A DNA stretch of 64,000 nt from Polytrichum commune (taxonomy: Eukaryota; Streptophyta; Polytrichopsida; Polytrichales; Polytrichaceae), in NCBI GenBank assembly GCA_950295325.1, contig OX485806.1, positions 26,474,001 through 26,538,000 on the forward strand, read 5' to 3'. Both the position numbers and the translations under genes were made by a program. Below, one piece after another: positions 24,058 through 36,135 of the stretch. The notes under the pieces were generated by a model, which saw only the letters and a list, made by a program, of their open reading frames with translations, did no database searches and was not told the origin of the DNA. Each line of letters starts with the position of its first letter. The first letter of the stretch is position 1.

Positions 24058-26333
24058 CCCTTTTCAGTCATGTGCAGATGATAAGCTTAAAACACTTTGT
24101 TGAATGTGAATTGCTTAGAGCCAATTTACCTCACCAGGGTTGTCTTCTCAGTATGGAAAAAATTGTAGCTAGCCATGATAAGAATCTCAAATGATGAGGC
24201 GGAGAGGGTCTTGGTTGTTTTAGTCTCTCACGCTTCTTGTAGGTTTGGCACTGGAGGTGCTCTCATTTCTGGTTGCTGCACTATCTCTGCCACCAAAACA
24301 CTTGTAGAAACATCTTAAGAAGTCAAGACATGGACAACCTGATGATCCTAGGTTAGGGTTCCGGTCCAATTCAGTGTGGGCTTGGGGCAGTAGTCATTGG
24401 GAAGTGACGTCCCGTCGTAGCTAGCTGTGTTTATAGAGGACAAGGTATCTAAGGCTTTCCATTTTTCCTTCCTTTTGTTGGGGAAATGCACGCAATATGC
24501 ATGATTGCAAAGAATATTTGTACGCAATCTATGAGGCCATGAGGCTCCATTTTGTGCATTCTGGTCTTCCGCTCCCTTTCTTTAAAACGTTCCGACTCAT
24601 TCCTGTCTTTTGACAGGAAGTAACCAAGCATTAGGAACATGTCTTTCTCTGGAGGTTTACTCTCACTTTCTTCAAGAAGGTGCTTTGTAGGGTCTGATTG
24701 TAAATGACAGGGCTTTCATCTTTCTGTCGTGATATTCAACATTTTTTAGGGTTTGATGTAATGTGTTGTAACATGGAGTTATAAGAATAGTATCTGTTTG
24801 TCTCTGATTTCTCGGATGTTTGAATGGTAGTTAGTGGATAATCAGAAATGCACAAGACTGTGGCCTTGTTATATAACAGTTGTATATGGTCCTCGCGTAG
24901 GGCCTGATTTCTTGTAGATGTTGAAGCATCTATAAACCTTCTCCATTGGCGAGTGCACTATTTCTTCTGCTGTTCCAGTCTTGTGTCTACTTTGTTATGT
25001 TTGAACAAGTTTTATATGCAGTTTCTGATGACAAAATCATAGATTGACTTTTTATTAGCTGCTAGCATCATCTCACTGATGTGTGTTCTGAGGCAAGCAA
25101 GTTACATTAGGATGTTTAATGAGGTAACTGTTATATTCTAGAATTGGGAGGAGCCTTATGCCCAAATTCCCGTAGTAGATCAAAGTGAGATTATGAGTTC
25201 TTGGATGTGAGAAAAATACATTTTCTTTCAACACAGTGGTCTTACCACTGTTTCAGTGTTCCAGTTGGTGTTTCTGATTCAGCATGGAATGACTAAATTT
25301 TATAGTCAGAAAGAGGACCCAACACTTCGAATTTAGCTCGTATCATCTTTTTTGACTCTGGATTTGATGCTGCGTAGGCCTAACAATATCATTGAATGCA
25401 GGAGATTTGTTTACCTAGGATGTACGTAGGAGCAATGAACTGCTCCTCCCTGGTGCCATGCTTGTGAATTCGTTTCTGGGGGGCAAGCCAGGTTGCATCA
25501 AAGTGCTCATGCTTTAGACCAACGATTCTCAAGGGGAATGCTGGAGAGAAACTGGTCATGTGGAACTTCTAATCCTGGGTATAGATTGATGCATACTGCC
25601 ATTGACATTCAGATCCAGAATCTGTGAGAAGATTCTTCACATTGAAAGTCGAAGTTCTTGTTCTACATCTAAAATTATGCAATGGGTGGGTTGCTTACTG
25701 AGGAGCTGTAGGGTGATTGAAATCGTTCTTTCAAAATATTGGTACAGTCGACTGAAAACCAGAGACTACCAAAATCCTAAATAGCAACTAGTGCAAGAGT
25801 CAAGGGTGTGTGCCGCTGTCAATCCTTGTGTGGTAAGAGTTGAGGGTTGAATACTCCTCTACAGAACTGAAAGGTTTCCTGGAGTGCCTGTCATCGATTT
25901 TGGCCTTCTGTGCAAGGAGTATTTCAGCACCAAGCACGATTACCTTCTGTATCTTGTGCAAGGGCACCAAAATTGCGATGGCTGTATCTGTTGCTGGACA
26001 GAGTTTTATTGTGGCTTACTTTGGCTGCCTGCGAAATTCCGCCATCAAAATTAGTCTTGTGGAATATTGTTCACAATGGCCACCTGTACAGGTAAGATTT
26101 TGACTACACTCGGGCAAAACGAAGTGGAAGGATTGATCTCATCACCACGGATGATGTCCTCTTTAGAAATACGGCGGCATGTCCTTAAGCTGTGTGTGGT
26201 TGAATAAAAGTTGACAGGATTGCTCATAACCTAATAGGAATCGAAAGGTTCACACTTGGCAAGGTGGCCGATGGTGTGAATAGGATTAGCGGAGCTCAAA
26301 GTCTCCACTGGAATATCCAGACCATTATCCAGC
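24058..26333. other. Gene-free interval between RING-H2 gene and family gene A
   Basis: The first several hundred bases are probably the 3' UTR of the RING-H2 gene. The rest has only short ORFs without recognisable domains. A good donor-like site (acag|gtaaga) at about 26,092 could end a non-coding leader exon of gene A, but this is a guess. Confidence 0.4.
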
Positions 26334-26435
26334 TTGAAACGTTCAGATCGAGAACGCCATCCCCTTGGCACCAAAGTGATCGCACCGGAACACTGTCTGC
26401 AACTTGACTATCCGTTTCTCGCTCCATGGAAGGTC

Positions 26436-27428
26436 ATGGCGAATGCAGTAAGATTGTTACGCCAGTCTAAACACCTCCTCGTGTCTGTCATATTCGTCAT
26501 CACCGTTTCCCTCGAAGGTAATTAAATAAGCACTTGAGCTCATCACTAGATACGTGAGATTAATCTATTTTAATTACTTGATCACTGATCTGCAGCAGTT
26601 GTAGCAAATCATCACCACTTGCTGCGAGTCAAGATGGCTTCTACAAAGAAAGGTTACATGGATAGTATCGTCAACGTGCAAGACTACCCTTACTTAAAGC
26701 AACAGCACCTCGCTGGCCACGTACCTCCACGAAAGTCTCTCGCCTTCACACACAATCCTATTATTCGGAAAGCGGGTACTCTGTTTCAGCCAGTTTCGAA
26801 TTGTGAAGACGTCGACGGTCCTCAGTGTAGCAACAATCACACAACGTGCGAGGATGAAGGAGGCCTCTCGCATGTCCACTATAGAGCTTGTGCGGAGCCG
26901 CTCGACTGGGATCACCACCCTGTCCTCCTCAACGTCAAAACAGAGACGCGAAGAAAGTTTCGTCACTGCAAGCTGCAACAGTGGCTAAGCCCGATGTGCA
27001 CAAGGCAAAGTCACGAGTCCCATGAGCCATTCGACAAGTACCTGCGCCGGTGTTACATTCACGCGAACGAGGAGCTCAATTCCAATGGCCGCTCCAAGCA
27101 TCTTCTTGGACGTGGTGACGATCTGCAGTTCAGCTACCTCGATGCGTATGTTTACCGTCTGTTCCATGGCACAACTTTGAAACTAGCTAAATACGGAGTG
27201 GTTTACCCGCCCTTCGATGCAAACTTATTCCTCCAGCTCTTGCGAGAGGAGTGCGTGCTGCTAGACACGCAGCCAGATTTGGACTTTAAGAAACACATGA
27301 AAGAGGCGGACCGACTAGTGAGACCGTCCAACAAGCAGGAGGAGAATTACATCAAGATTAAGCAGCTGAGCCAACCCATGAGTTTGGGGCTTACACTTGA
27401 ACTCGAACGCCATGCCTGGCATTGCTAA
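26436..27428 (+). CDS. Family gene A: uncharacterised protein of the four-paralogue family, with predicted signal-peptide exon
   Basis: Proposed as two exons, 26,436-26,517 and 26,596-27,428, giving 304 aa. The intron of 78 nt has donor GAAG|gtaatt and a tandem acceptor (tgcagcag), both alternatives in frame. Exon 1 encodes a basic start followed by a hydrophobic stretch (LLVSVIFVITVSL) and EAVVA, which looks like a secretory signal peptide. A longer in-frame start exists at 26,334. Without splicing the gene would start at 26,634 (MASTKK, 264 aa). The shared core spans about residues 126-260: CAEPLDW, RRKFRHCKLQQWL, YLRRCY, GRGDD, YRLFHGTTLKL, GVV and LLREEC. It converges with gene B. The function is unknown; I recognise no described domain. 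The core ORF is firm and the first exon is an inference. Confidence 0.65.
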
Positions 27429-28273
27429 GAACACGATCATGCAGGAGATGCCGCATCGCCACTGCACCCTGACCGAGACGCATTTATTTTGGCTTTGATT
27501 GCTGATTCTCCAGGACACATGAAGCACTTAGCGCTAGCTTTTCCTCGACCAGGAAACATGCAGTCAGAGCGGGATGCCTAGGACGTCGGTGTGACGGTGA
27601 GGCATCTTACTAAGAGTGATCTCTGCAGTTATCAAGGTCATGTTTTCTCTAATGTAAAGATCATCTGTCTGAAAATCCGTGACTTCTTCTGTAGCTTATC
27701 ACAGCATGCCATGTCTCCTGCATAATTGCCTCTCCGGAAGTAGCCTTAGTTAAGTGCAACTTGTGTGCAATCGAATTTGAAGTATTGACAAGCATGATCA
27801 AGAGGCGAGAATCGAGATGCATACTCGACACCAAAAGCGAATTATCTGGTAAAGCGATCAGAGCTGAAACCTATCCTTGGGATGAGTGTGGAATGCAGGC
27901 TCCAGGATTCCATGTTCACAGGTCATTGCAATCGGCGCAATTGCATTTTGCCTGGAAGTAGAGATCAACGAGAATTGCAAATCTCTTGAACACCGGTGAG
28001 GGGCATTCGAGAAGCGCAGAATATTTGTTACTAATCTCGTCCTAGTGGCGACTAATTTAGAAGACGCGGTACAAAGGCCAGCTCTCGCCGATCATCTGTG
28101 CTCAAATTTATAATTAGTTCAATACAAGTACAAGGTGTGTGAAACATAGAGCTCTAGCGTATTTCGCCTAGTGACATGTGGGATGTGAGGGCGTTGGAGT
28201 AGTTTGTGGACAAAAATTCAATTCAGAGTCATAGTCCATGCATATCCCTGACCTGCGGCAGCGTGAAAGATGC

Positions 28274-28277
<4 letters not shown>

Positions 28278-28346
<69 letters not shown>
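28278..28346. repeat. (AG)n microsatellite, about 34 units
   Basis: An uninterrupted AG run of about 69 bp, the longest simple repeat in the window, between convergent genes A and B. Confidence 0.97.
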
Positions 28347-28349
<3 letters not shown>

Positions 28350-28397
28350 GAACCTAACCAGAGATTGTGGCAGTACTATAGTTAAGTTACAGACACA

Positions 28398-28608
28398 GGG
28401 CACGCTGCACAATAACATCCTTCATCTTGAGAACAGATCACCTAAAAGAAACCTCAAAAACCTACTTATTTCTGTGATACTATGTCTATCCCTAAGAAGG
28501 GCACGCTGCACAATAACATCATTCATCTTGAGAACAGATCACCTAAAAGAAACCTTAGAAACCTTAGAAACCTACTGATTTCTGTGATACTACGTCTACC
28601 CCTAAGGA
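28398..28608. repeat. 101-bp tandem duplication downstream of gene B
   Basis: Two near-identical copies begin gggcacgctgcacaataaca at 28,398 and 28,499. The second has a 10-bp internal duplication (ccttagaaa repeated). It lies about 230 bp beyond the 3' end of gene B. Confidence 0.9.
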
Positions 28609-28833
28609 ACATACATGTCACAGCTGTAGTTGTCTGCTAAATTCCTTCCAACAAGTAAAACCGATCAAACAATCTTCACGTTCCGACTCTAAACACTGAA
28701 TGCTTCCAGAAGCTTATGCTATTTCAGAGTCAATCCTTGAAAGATCTGCTCCTATAGTTGCTCACTTTGCCTGCAACACCTCCATAAGAACAGGAATTGA
28801 TAAACAGCTTACATTATGCATTATAACTCAACC

Positions 28834-29514
28834 TTATATCCCAACAAACACGCCATGGACTGATGCAAGAAAGGCATGATGAGATATTCTTACATAGCAG
28901 TCCTTCCCTGCTCGGCTAGACGAGCAGTGAGAGCCTTCATGCGTCCAAGTTTCTCCAGATTTCATCTGCTGCCTGGGGTCAGGGATGATTTTACGCGCAT
29001 TGTAGAGCTCCATAACCTCCTCCCTCAATATCGACAACAGATAGTTCTCTTTGGTGTTGCCAAGGGTGACCCCGTGCTTCTGCAGATTGAGCTTCGTCCC
29101 GTGCCAGAGGCGCCAGCAATACCTGTCGAGGAAATGAGGGAACTCGTCTCCCATGCACTCCCTATTGACCGCATTCTTGTTCAGCTCACGTGTGGCTACG
29201 GCAAATGCTCTGCCTATATAGTGGCCGAAGCATTCCTTTGTCTGTCGCTCCACCAGATTGTCGAGCCATTTCTGAAGCTCACATTGTCGATAACACGTCC
29301 TGTCCTCCGGTTTGATATGTTTCAAGTCCGGAGGGGGTGCACATGGCTGGCACTTTGCCAGCGCCTTCGGACTCTCCGGTCCTCGAGGGGAGCATGTGGT
29401 GCTGCAGGGTGAGAAATTGCATGTCTCACCTCCACTTTTATTTGCTCCAATGGCCAAACTTTCGCATTCGTTATTGGCGCAACCCCCCTTGTCGCATGGC
29501 CGTTTATCACACAT
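28834..29514 (-). CDS. Family gene B: uncharacterised paralogue with Cys-rich N-terminus
   Basis: Single-exon ORF of 226 aa from an ATG (MCDKRPCDKGGC). The N-terminus is unusually Cys-rich with regular spacing (C2, C7, C12, C17, each four residues apart, then C32, C37, C41, C55, C58), unlike the other three paralogues. The shared core runs from about residue 58 to 185: CAPPPDL, EDRTCYRQCELQKWL, GDEFPHFLDRYCWRLWHG (122-139), GV (148-149) and ILREEV (162-167), followed by PDP. In-frame sequence continues upstream of the ATG for about 14 codons after a possible acceptor (ctttctag), so a further 5' exon is possible, but I found no convincing one. Function unknown. Its orientation converges with gene A. 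Confidence 0.7.
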   Translation of the reverse strand: MCDKRPCDKGGCANNECESLAIGANKSGGETCNFSPCSTTCSPRGPESPKALAKCQPCAPPPDLKHIKPEDRTCYRQCELQKWLDNLVERQTKECFGHYIGRAFAVATRELNKNAVNRECMGDEFPHFLDRYCWRLWHGTKLNLQKHGVTLGNTKENYLLSILREEVMELYNARKIIPDPRQQMKSGETWTHEGSHCSSSRAGKDCYVRISHHAFLASVHGVFVGI

Positions 29515-29849
29515 GGTTGTTGCTACTTCGATAGCGACGCTAGAAAGTCCTGATCAAACCGGTCTCGAGTGCGCTATCGAAGACCGTCAACCTGGTGGAC
29601 AAATCATTAGTTGTTGAATATTCCAATATCCTGATGAAATCCGAGGTCCTAAGCCTCGAGTCTGAAGAGAAAGTACCGGTGCGACCCTCAGTCGACTCGC
29701 TCTTCTAGCAGGATCAACTGTGTTGCTGAATTGGACTCAAGGATACACCACCATAGATGGCGGGAGAAGAGACGGTTGGTCTCCAACAGTCGTGTCCGTT
29801 GAAACTCCATCAAACTGTTCGGTTCACGAAACGTCATCGATCCAGAAGT

Positions 29850-30760
29850 CAACACCGAAATCCAGCACTGCTCGGCGACTTATACACGCTCTACACAATC
29901 CTGAATGCGCTGGTAGACTAATTGTGCGAAGAGGTAATCTATCCATCTATGACGATACACTCCATGGATTGCAAAACTTAACGGTGAAATTGGTCATTCC
30001 GAAAAAGTGGCTTTTACCAATCACTTTCCGGCTGAGGAGACATCCCTGACTGGAGTGGCACCGTGTGCTCCAGACCATGCTTGTGGTTCGGAACAACCGA
30101 TGGATGAAATTAGAAAGCAATATCTTCCAGAATTGAACACCAAACCCAATCCTGCAGTACTCGGTAAATTATGGATGATGCTGTATAAAAGCCCGAGTGC
30201 CCTGCAGAAAAAGCTGAACTAACTATTTTTCTGCAATCGGTCCTTTTAAGTGACCTTTCCTGGGAAGATCTATCCATGTATGACGATATACTCCAGAAGT
30301 GCAAAATTTACCGGTGAAATTGGCCGTTCCGAAATGGTGGCTATTACCAATCATCTTTAGGGTGAGGAGACATCCACCGGAGTGGCACCGCATGTCTGTG
30401 GTTCCGAAGAAACGACGGATGAAATAATAAAACATTATCTTCGAGAATACAACACCGAGCTTATCAGCACTACTAGGCGAACTATACGTGCTGTATACAA
30501 GCCCGAATGCCCTAGGTAGACTAACTATTTTTCTGCAATCGGTTCCTTTCAAGTGACCTTTCCTGCGATCTACGTATCCATCTATGACGATATACTCCAG
30601 GTTTGCAAAACTTACCAGTGAAATTAGGCGTTCCGAAATGGTGGCTATTACGAATCACCTTCAGGCTGAGGAGATATGCATGGCTGGAGTGGCACCGTAT
30701 GGTCCAGATCATGCCAGTTCTGAAGAACCGATGGATGAAATAATTGCACAATTCTTCCGT
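29850..30760. repeat. Tandem array of about 300-330-bp units with broken coding sequence
   Basis: The landmark atccat(c/g)tatgacgata recurs at 29,941, 30,272 and 30,576, each followed by similar sequence (gcaaaa.ttac.ggtgaaatt, gtggct.ttac.aatca, ggctgaggaga, gatgaaat). A partial earlier copy ends at about 29,935 (ctgaatgcgctggtagacta matches cccgaatgccctaggtagac). The units keep partial open frames (for example the peptide block VAP.(A/G)PDHA..(S/E)EEPMDEI) but are separated by stops and indels, so this looks like a duplicated and decayed exon. Confidence 0.8.
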
Positions 30761-31136
30761 CTTCTGATGAATTTGGGAGTGAGAAACCTGACAGAGCCGT
30801 TACGATCATCCTTCAAGAGTCTGGGAGTCATCGATGGTGAGCGTAACAACCGGAAGCCAATTAGTGACAGCGGCTGGGCGCAGTTATTTCTCCCTGGCCG
30901 TCATTTCTCCAGATTGAGGTTGTCGCTGTTCGGTGCCAAAGAATGAAAACCTAGTTCGATGCGTTGAACTTGCTTGTTGCAACAATCACTTAAAATCTTC
31001 CCTGGCAACTCTCAGCATCTTCTTCATTCTGTCTGTCAATTCTTTTCTATCTTGGAAGTGGACAATTGGCGTCGTGTATTAAACAATACCGAGTTACACA
31101 AATAATCCCACCGTGATTACATACCTGCATTTTCAA

Positions 31137-32889
31137 ATGCGCTCGCTATCACCAGTGACTGAAACCTGCGTCGATGGCGTGAATGAGAATCCTATCACGA
31201 CCTGCGCTGTCTGGGCCCCCGAGTATCAGAAATTTATGGCCACGATGCGGCGTCTCACCGCAGGATGCAATACAGGGCCGCCGATGTCGCAATGGGACCA
31301 ACTGTGCCCCAAATGTCAGGAGGTTGTTAAGGAGCAGGGTTACGAGTCAGAGCTCAAACATGGACCGAGCTTTCATGCGCAAATGGTACAACTACAGGCG
31401 GAGAAGAAACTGAAACAATTGGAGGACAAACTTCATGAAAGAGAAGAGACTGAACGTGCGTTGCAGGAGCAGATGATCTTCTTGTCTACGTGGGATCCTA
31501 TTGTCATGAGCCCCGGGCACACAGACATCATCTTGCAATCGGGCGGCCATGTCATCAATGCTCATCGAGCAGTGCTTGTAAATATTCTCTTGCCATTAAT
31601 CCATAGACTACCATTAACAAATCCCCATGCCCATTCACACACCGAAAGTCCAAATTCATAAGCTCCGTGAGCTTTTCCATCTGCCAATCTGTAGCAATAC
31701 TTTCGTACATTCCCAGGCCGATTCAACCTGCCACAAATATAACCTCATCTGGCACAATTCACTTTTACAATTGCGTTCTCTCAAATGTCGAATTGACATT
31801 ACGATTCCTATCTTTTAGGGTTCCTAACTGTGAGGTTTCCGATTGCTTGCTGTGCTCTCTGAAACCACTTGGTGCGATTAAATGACGCATCTGCACATAG
31901 GGTGCGCATGCCAGCTGCTTCGGAGAGACTCCATTCCAAATACACGAGAGCGATAGGGGAGAAACTTCCATACGTCGAAGGTGAAGTCCGTCGACGTTCT
32001 GAAAGTAGATAATGTGAAGACACAGGGTTACAGCCATCATAGAAATCGATGCAACTTAAATCCGTTCTTGCTGAATCACAACGTCGTCACATCACACCCT
32101 GGCGATGGCAACCAAAAGCATCATGATTCAAGTGGCGAAAGATGAGACCCGCAGGTTCAACTCAGATTGTTAAAGTACATGGATTGGAAAACGCACTAGT
32201 TCGCAGTCCATTCGCATTCCTTTCTAGATACAGCTACCGGAAATTGAAACGAACAGATCTTAGAAACCTACATATTTTCGATAATCCAGAAAAGTATGTC
32301 CTCACTACTTTGTGTCGATTGTTAAGGGAAAAATACTTCAATTAAGCGGTCAATACATTGCGTCGAGCACATTTGGTCAGTATGTCAAGACACCACTCAA
32401 TCTGTACAAGCTCTCTAAATTGCAGCCTAAAACGTGAAAACCTTCGTGCAGGCTGCAAAGTCGGACGTGATATTGAAGAAGATGAAAGGAAACCTGGATC
32501 AACTGGGGACAGTCACAATGGAGCTTCAGATCTTCCCCGAGTCGTTGGAGTCATTTGTGCGCTATTTCTACACAGGCCATATAAGCCACAGGGACCTCAA
32601 GAGCCATGCGTCCAAGCTTCTTACAGCAGCCAAGCGGTACGGCGTCAGATCCTTACAACTCATTGCTGAGCGTTACATTGCGAAACATATTTCCAGAGAG
32701 ACAGCTCTAAGTACATGGGAATTAGGTGTTGACCACAACTCAGAGATTATTAAAGAATCTGTACTCCAGGTTCTTGCGACCGATGTACAGGACATTCCTA
32801 AACTTGGCGAATACCGCACATACCGGTCACAAAAGGATCCTGAGCTGCTTGTTGGCCTATTTGAGAATCTCATCGGAAGGATAATTTGA
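31137..32889 (+). CDS. BTB/POZ-domain protein, At4g08455-like
   Basis: Two exons, 31,137-31,577 and 32,452-32,889, encode 292 aa. The splice (GTGCTT|gtaaat ... gtgcag|GCTGCA) restores the BTB motif HRAVL-AAKSDV without a phase change. The N-terminus carries a short Cys pair (C57, C60) and a likely coiled coil (about 80-116). The BTB/POZ fold spans about 128-225 (DIILQSGGHVINAHRAVL, then FVRYFYTG). A C-terminal helical segment resembles the end of Arabidopsis At4g08455 (KDPELLVGLFENL). BTB proteins of this kind are usually substrate adaptors of CULLIN3 ubiquitin ligases; the target is unknown. The start is the first ATG; an upstream in-frame extension lacks ATG. The 874-nt intron contains nothing recognisable. 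It converges with CCB2, 126 bp from stop to stop. Confidence 0.88.
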
Positions 32890-33015
32890 CCAACAACTCA
32901 TTCGTGATAATGCATTCAATGAATGTGGAGAAAAGCCAACATATTCACAGAAAAGAAAATATATTGCAAAACTGTTTCATTACACAGTAAGTGCATCCTA
33001 CTCTACTTACTTCCA

Positions 33016-35219
33016 TCATCTCAATATTTCAGAGAACTTGCGTGCCAGCATAGCTACCCACGTCCTGTCTTTGTTGCTGTATCCTCGAGGTTGATACGAA
33101 ATCAGGATCACACCTCCAGCATGGTTGACATCACTACTTGCTGGGAAAGGTTGCACCAGGAGTGATTTTGCATCCTCCGGAACCAACGCCCACCCTTTTG
33201 TGTCTGCGCTGACAACTTCAGCTACATGAGCATCACTCACTACCAATTTGACATTCTTACTACTGTTTCAATCGGGCCTTATCATAGAGTAAATAGAAAC
33301 AAGTTGAATGAGAAATCCAGAATTACCTGCACTGTTAGAAATGTATAGAGGAGCACTCGATTCCATGAGAGGCGTTTTCTTAAGGTTGTCCAGTAACAAT
33401 TCTAAAGCCTTGGCACTTCCAACCTCCCAGCTTCCCCGAGCACACAAAACCTCCCCTTTATACCAGACAATCTGCACAGAAGTTGTGGAAAAATGCAAAT
33501 AGCTAGATAAGAAGGCCCGAGTAGGCTGTTGCTTGAAATTTGAAGACATCAAGAACTGTTTTACGACTCCACTCTAGTAACAAAGAAAGATGACCGTGTC
33601 TCTATTCATCCACATTACTGGAGGAAATTCGGGCATAGAAACCAATGCTGTGCGACTAGAAACATCAATATGGATGATGTAGTCGATTCAGGCGAACAGG
33701 AACAAAGTGGTATACCACAGCACTTGTTTTGGTGTTTCGGAGAAGAGCATAGGATCCCCATGCCAGCTCTTGCTTTTGGTTATTGGCGAGCGTATCTGAG
33801 AGTGAAAATATTGAGTTGCGACCTGTGACCTTGCTGCCATCACTCTCAGCATCTCCTCCCTGCATTAGGTAAGCATACATTGTTGTTGAGATGAAAGCAC
33901 TGGTGGAGTACAAGAAGTTAATGAACAACTCGTGCAACGAACGATTCTGAATGGCTCAGAGGAAATGTTTACTCACACAGAAGGGTAGCGGTTCATACTT
34001 TGAGGCGATGGCCGACAAATGGGAGACTTATTGCCACTGAAGCTAGAAATAGCCCGAAAGCCTCTGACCTCTGTCACAGACAATTGGTTGTGAGCATTCG
34101 CATATGTCAAAGTATGCAATTTTCATGTGGTCGGAATGCAATTTGAGGCGAAGGCAATACCAGTTGTGCACCAGTCATGGAGTCAAGGCTGACAGCGTGG
34201 TTGAGAATTATGAGGCTGCCAAAAAAGAAACCGACTAGCCGAGGCAGATCAGTATCGTCAAATCCGGGTATTCCTGTCATAATTTCCGATACCGTCGACA
34301 TCAATTTAAAGTCTCAGAGTAAGGCAGGTCGATGTTGATCGGACATAGCAAATAAATGAACACCTACTTTAATTTAGGGAGGTTTTGGAACTAACGACTT
34401 CATTAAAGTGACGTTGACCTTCCATGTTCACAATCAGACGAGAAAGATGCTTCATTTAGAGTTGAGACCCAACAACTATATTCATGAAGGAGGTGTCCTT
34501 AATAAGAAAGCCCTTGCACCCAACAACTTGTTCCCCCATCTACCACCCTTGATCCGATTTCGACGTTGTTATATTTACAAAGCTTGAGTGTCCAACTTCA
34601 ATGTTTCTTAAATGATGGATTTAGGATACGCGAGTGCCCATGCTGGGGGACTGGCAGGGAGTCATAGTTAGACAACAACATGGCCGTCCGTTTAATGAGC
34701 AAGAGAACCTTGTCTTTGGAAAGTCACAGATAAATCCCACGTCAACGAAACTTGTCACCGATTGTTTTGGTGTTCTCCACATACATTTGCAAGTAACTAA
34801 AAAATGCAAGTACTCGAATTCCTTATATTCGGCCACAAGAAGGCGTAAATATGTGAAAAGCGTCTATTAACACCGGTCTGCCTTACAGGCACAACAACCA
34901 AGCCTCTCCATGTCCAATTGAACCTCAAACATCAGAAAGTCTTCTCAAATTTCAGAAGCTTACCAAGAGTGAAGCGGAAGATAGAAACATCGACCTCTGT
35001 GGCTGGCTCATCATCCCCAGCGGCCCTCACCACCCCTAGCTGTCCCCTCCTACTCTCCCATCTCCTCAAAGTCGGACGTGCAGTTCCCACATTCGCAGAA
35101 CCACTTAACCTTGGGGCGGTGGCAAGCATGGCAGTACGGAAATTGCAGAGATGCCGATAGCTTCTAAGCAATGGCAACGCCCGGACACAGAGTTCGTTTT
35201 GCACCAACGATGTAGCCAT
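33016..35219 (-). CDS. CCB2: CCB2-type cofactor assembly protein of cytochrome b6f (DUF2930), chloroplast
   Basis: Six exons on the minus strand: 35,219-34,964; 34,273-34,161; 34,070-33,999; 33,859-33,716; 33,471-33,327; 33,221-33,016. All junctions are GT-AG and phases match, giving 311 aa. The first about 75 residues are Ser/Arg/Ala-rich without acid, a chloroplast transit peptide. The family signature follows: SIFRFTLG-IPGFDD...LPRLVGFFFGS (TM1 about 98-113), RSEAFGLFLASVAISLPFVG (TM2 about 128-144), then a stromal domain with LAWGSYALLRNT, GEVLCARGSW, SLLVQP and KDRTWVAMLARKF. CCB proteins attach haem c(i) to cytochrome b6 (system IV) in the thylakoid membrane. CCB4 is a related paralogue, but the motifs fit CCB2 better. 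The upstream side carries a 195-bp tandem array. Confidence 0.93.
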
Positions 35220-35348
35220 TACTTAAGTATGGCTCAAGAACACGACCCTTGTGTCCAAAGCTCACAGTACGCGAGGCTTCAAATCGAAGATCCCCACTTG
35301 AATTGCCATTACACTGGAAGAGCCTCATCCATAGGACACACCTGGCGG

Positions 35349-36135
35349 GAGTCACCAACCAGCATAGACTCTATTCAAACCCTAGCATACTCATTGCAAT
35401 CTTCACACCATACACCTCAAATCCTTCGCAATAGTCCTCCTGCAACCAGCTGGAACAAGTGCAAGTGAGTTTCTTCATACTTTTCTACTAGATTACAACG
35501 TAATTAAAACTGTTTGAAGTGAAAATTGGCAATTCTGGCGAGTATCACCACCAGCATGGGCACAACCAAACCCTAGCATTATCAACGCAACCTTCAAACC
35601 ACGCACCTCAACCCCCTTTCAAAATTCCTACATAATGCAACCAGCTGGAACAAGTGCAAGTGGGTTTCCTTATATGCCGCTTCTATGTGACAGCGAGATT
35701 GAAGCTGTTTAAAGTAAATTTTGGCAATTCTGGCGAGAATCACCCCATCACGGACAGTACCAAACCCTAGCAGATCAATGCAATCCTCAAACCCCGCTCC
35801 TCAAACCGCTGTCAAAATTGCTACTTATTGCAATCAGCTGGCGTTACAAGTGCAAGTGAATTTCCTTATACGCTTCTACTAGCTCAAGACGAGATTGAAG
35901 CTGTTTGAAGTGAAGTTTGGAAATTCTAGCGAGAATCACCACCATCATGGATACTACCAAACCCTAACATTACCGATGCAATCCTCAAACCACGCTCCTC
36001 AAACCGCTGTCAAAATTGCTACTTATGGCAACCAGCTGGAGTTGTAAGTGCAACTGAAGTTCCCTATACGCTACTACTAGGTCACAACGACATTGGAACT
36101 GTTTGAAGTAAAGATTTGGCAATTGGGGAGAATTG
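35349..36135. repeat. Four-copy tandem array, about 195-bp unit, upstream of CCB2
   Basis: The landmark caaccagctggaacaagtgc recurs at about 35,440, 35,637, 35,829 (caatcagctggcgttacaag) and 36,026, giving periods of 192-197 bp. Each unit also has aaccctagca, ctcaaa.c, tggcaattctggcgag and gaagctgtttgaagt. It begins about 130 bp upstream of the CCB2 start codon on the gene's 5' side, so it occupies the promoter. Confidence 0.9.

Larger units (their letters stand above)
27429..28833. other. Interval between convergent genes A and B
   Basis: No gene seen. It contains the AG microsatellite and a 101-bp tandem duplication, listed separately, and presumably the 3' UTRs of the two convergent genes. 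Confidence 0.5.

Noticed and set aside
23126-24103. ORFs of 160-193 aa in other frames of the RING-H2 CDS
   Set aside because: Shadows of a GC-rich real gene; none has motifs.
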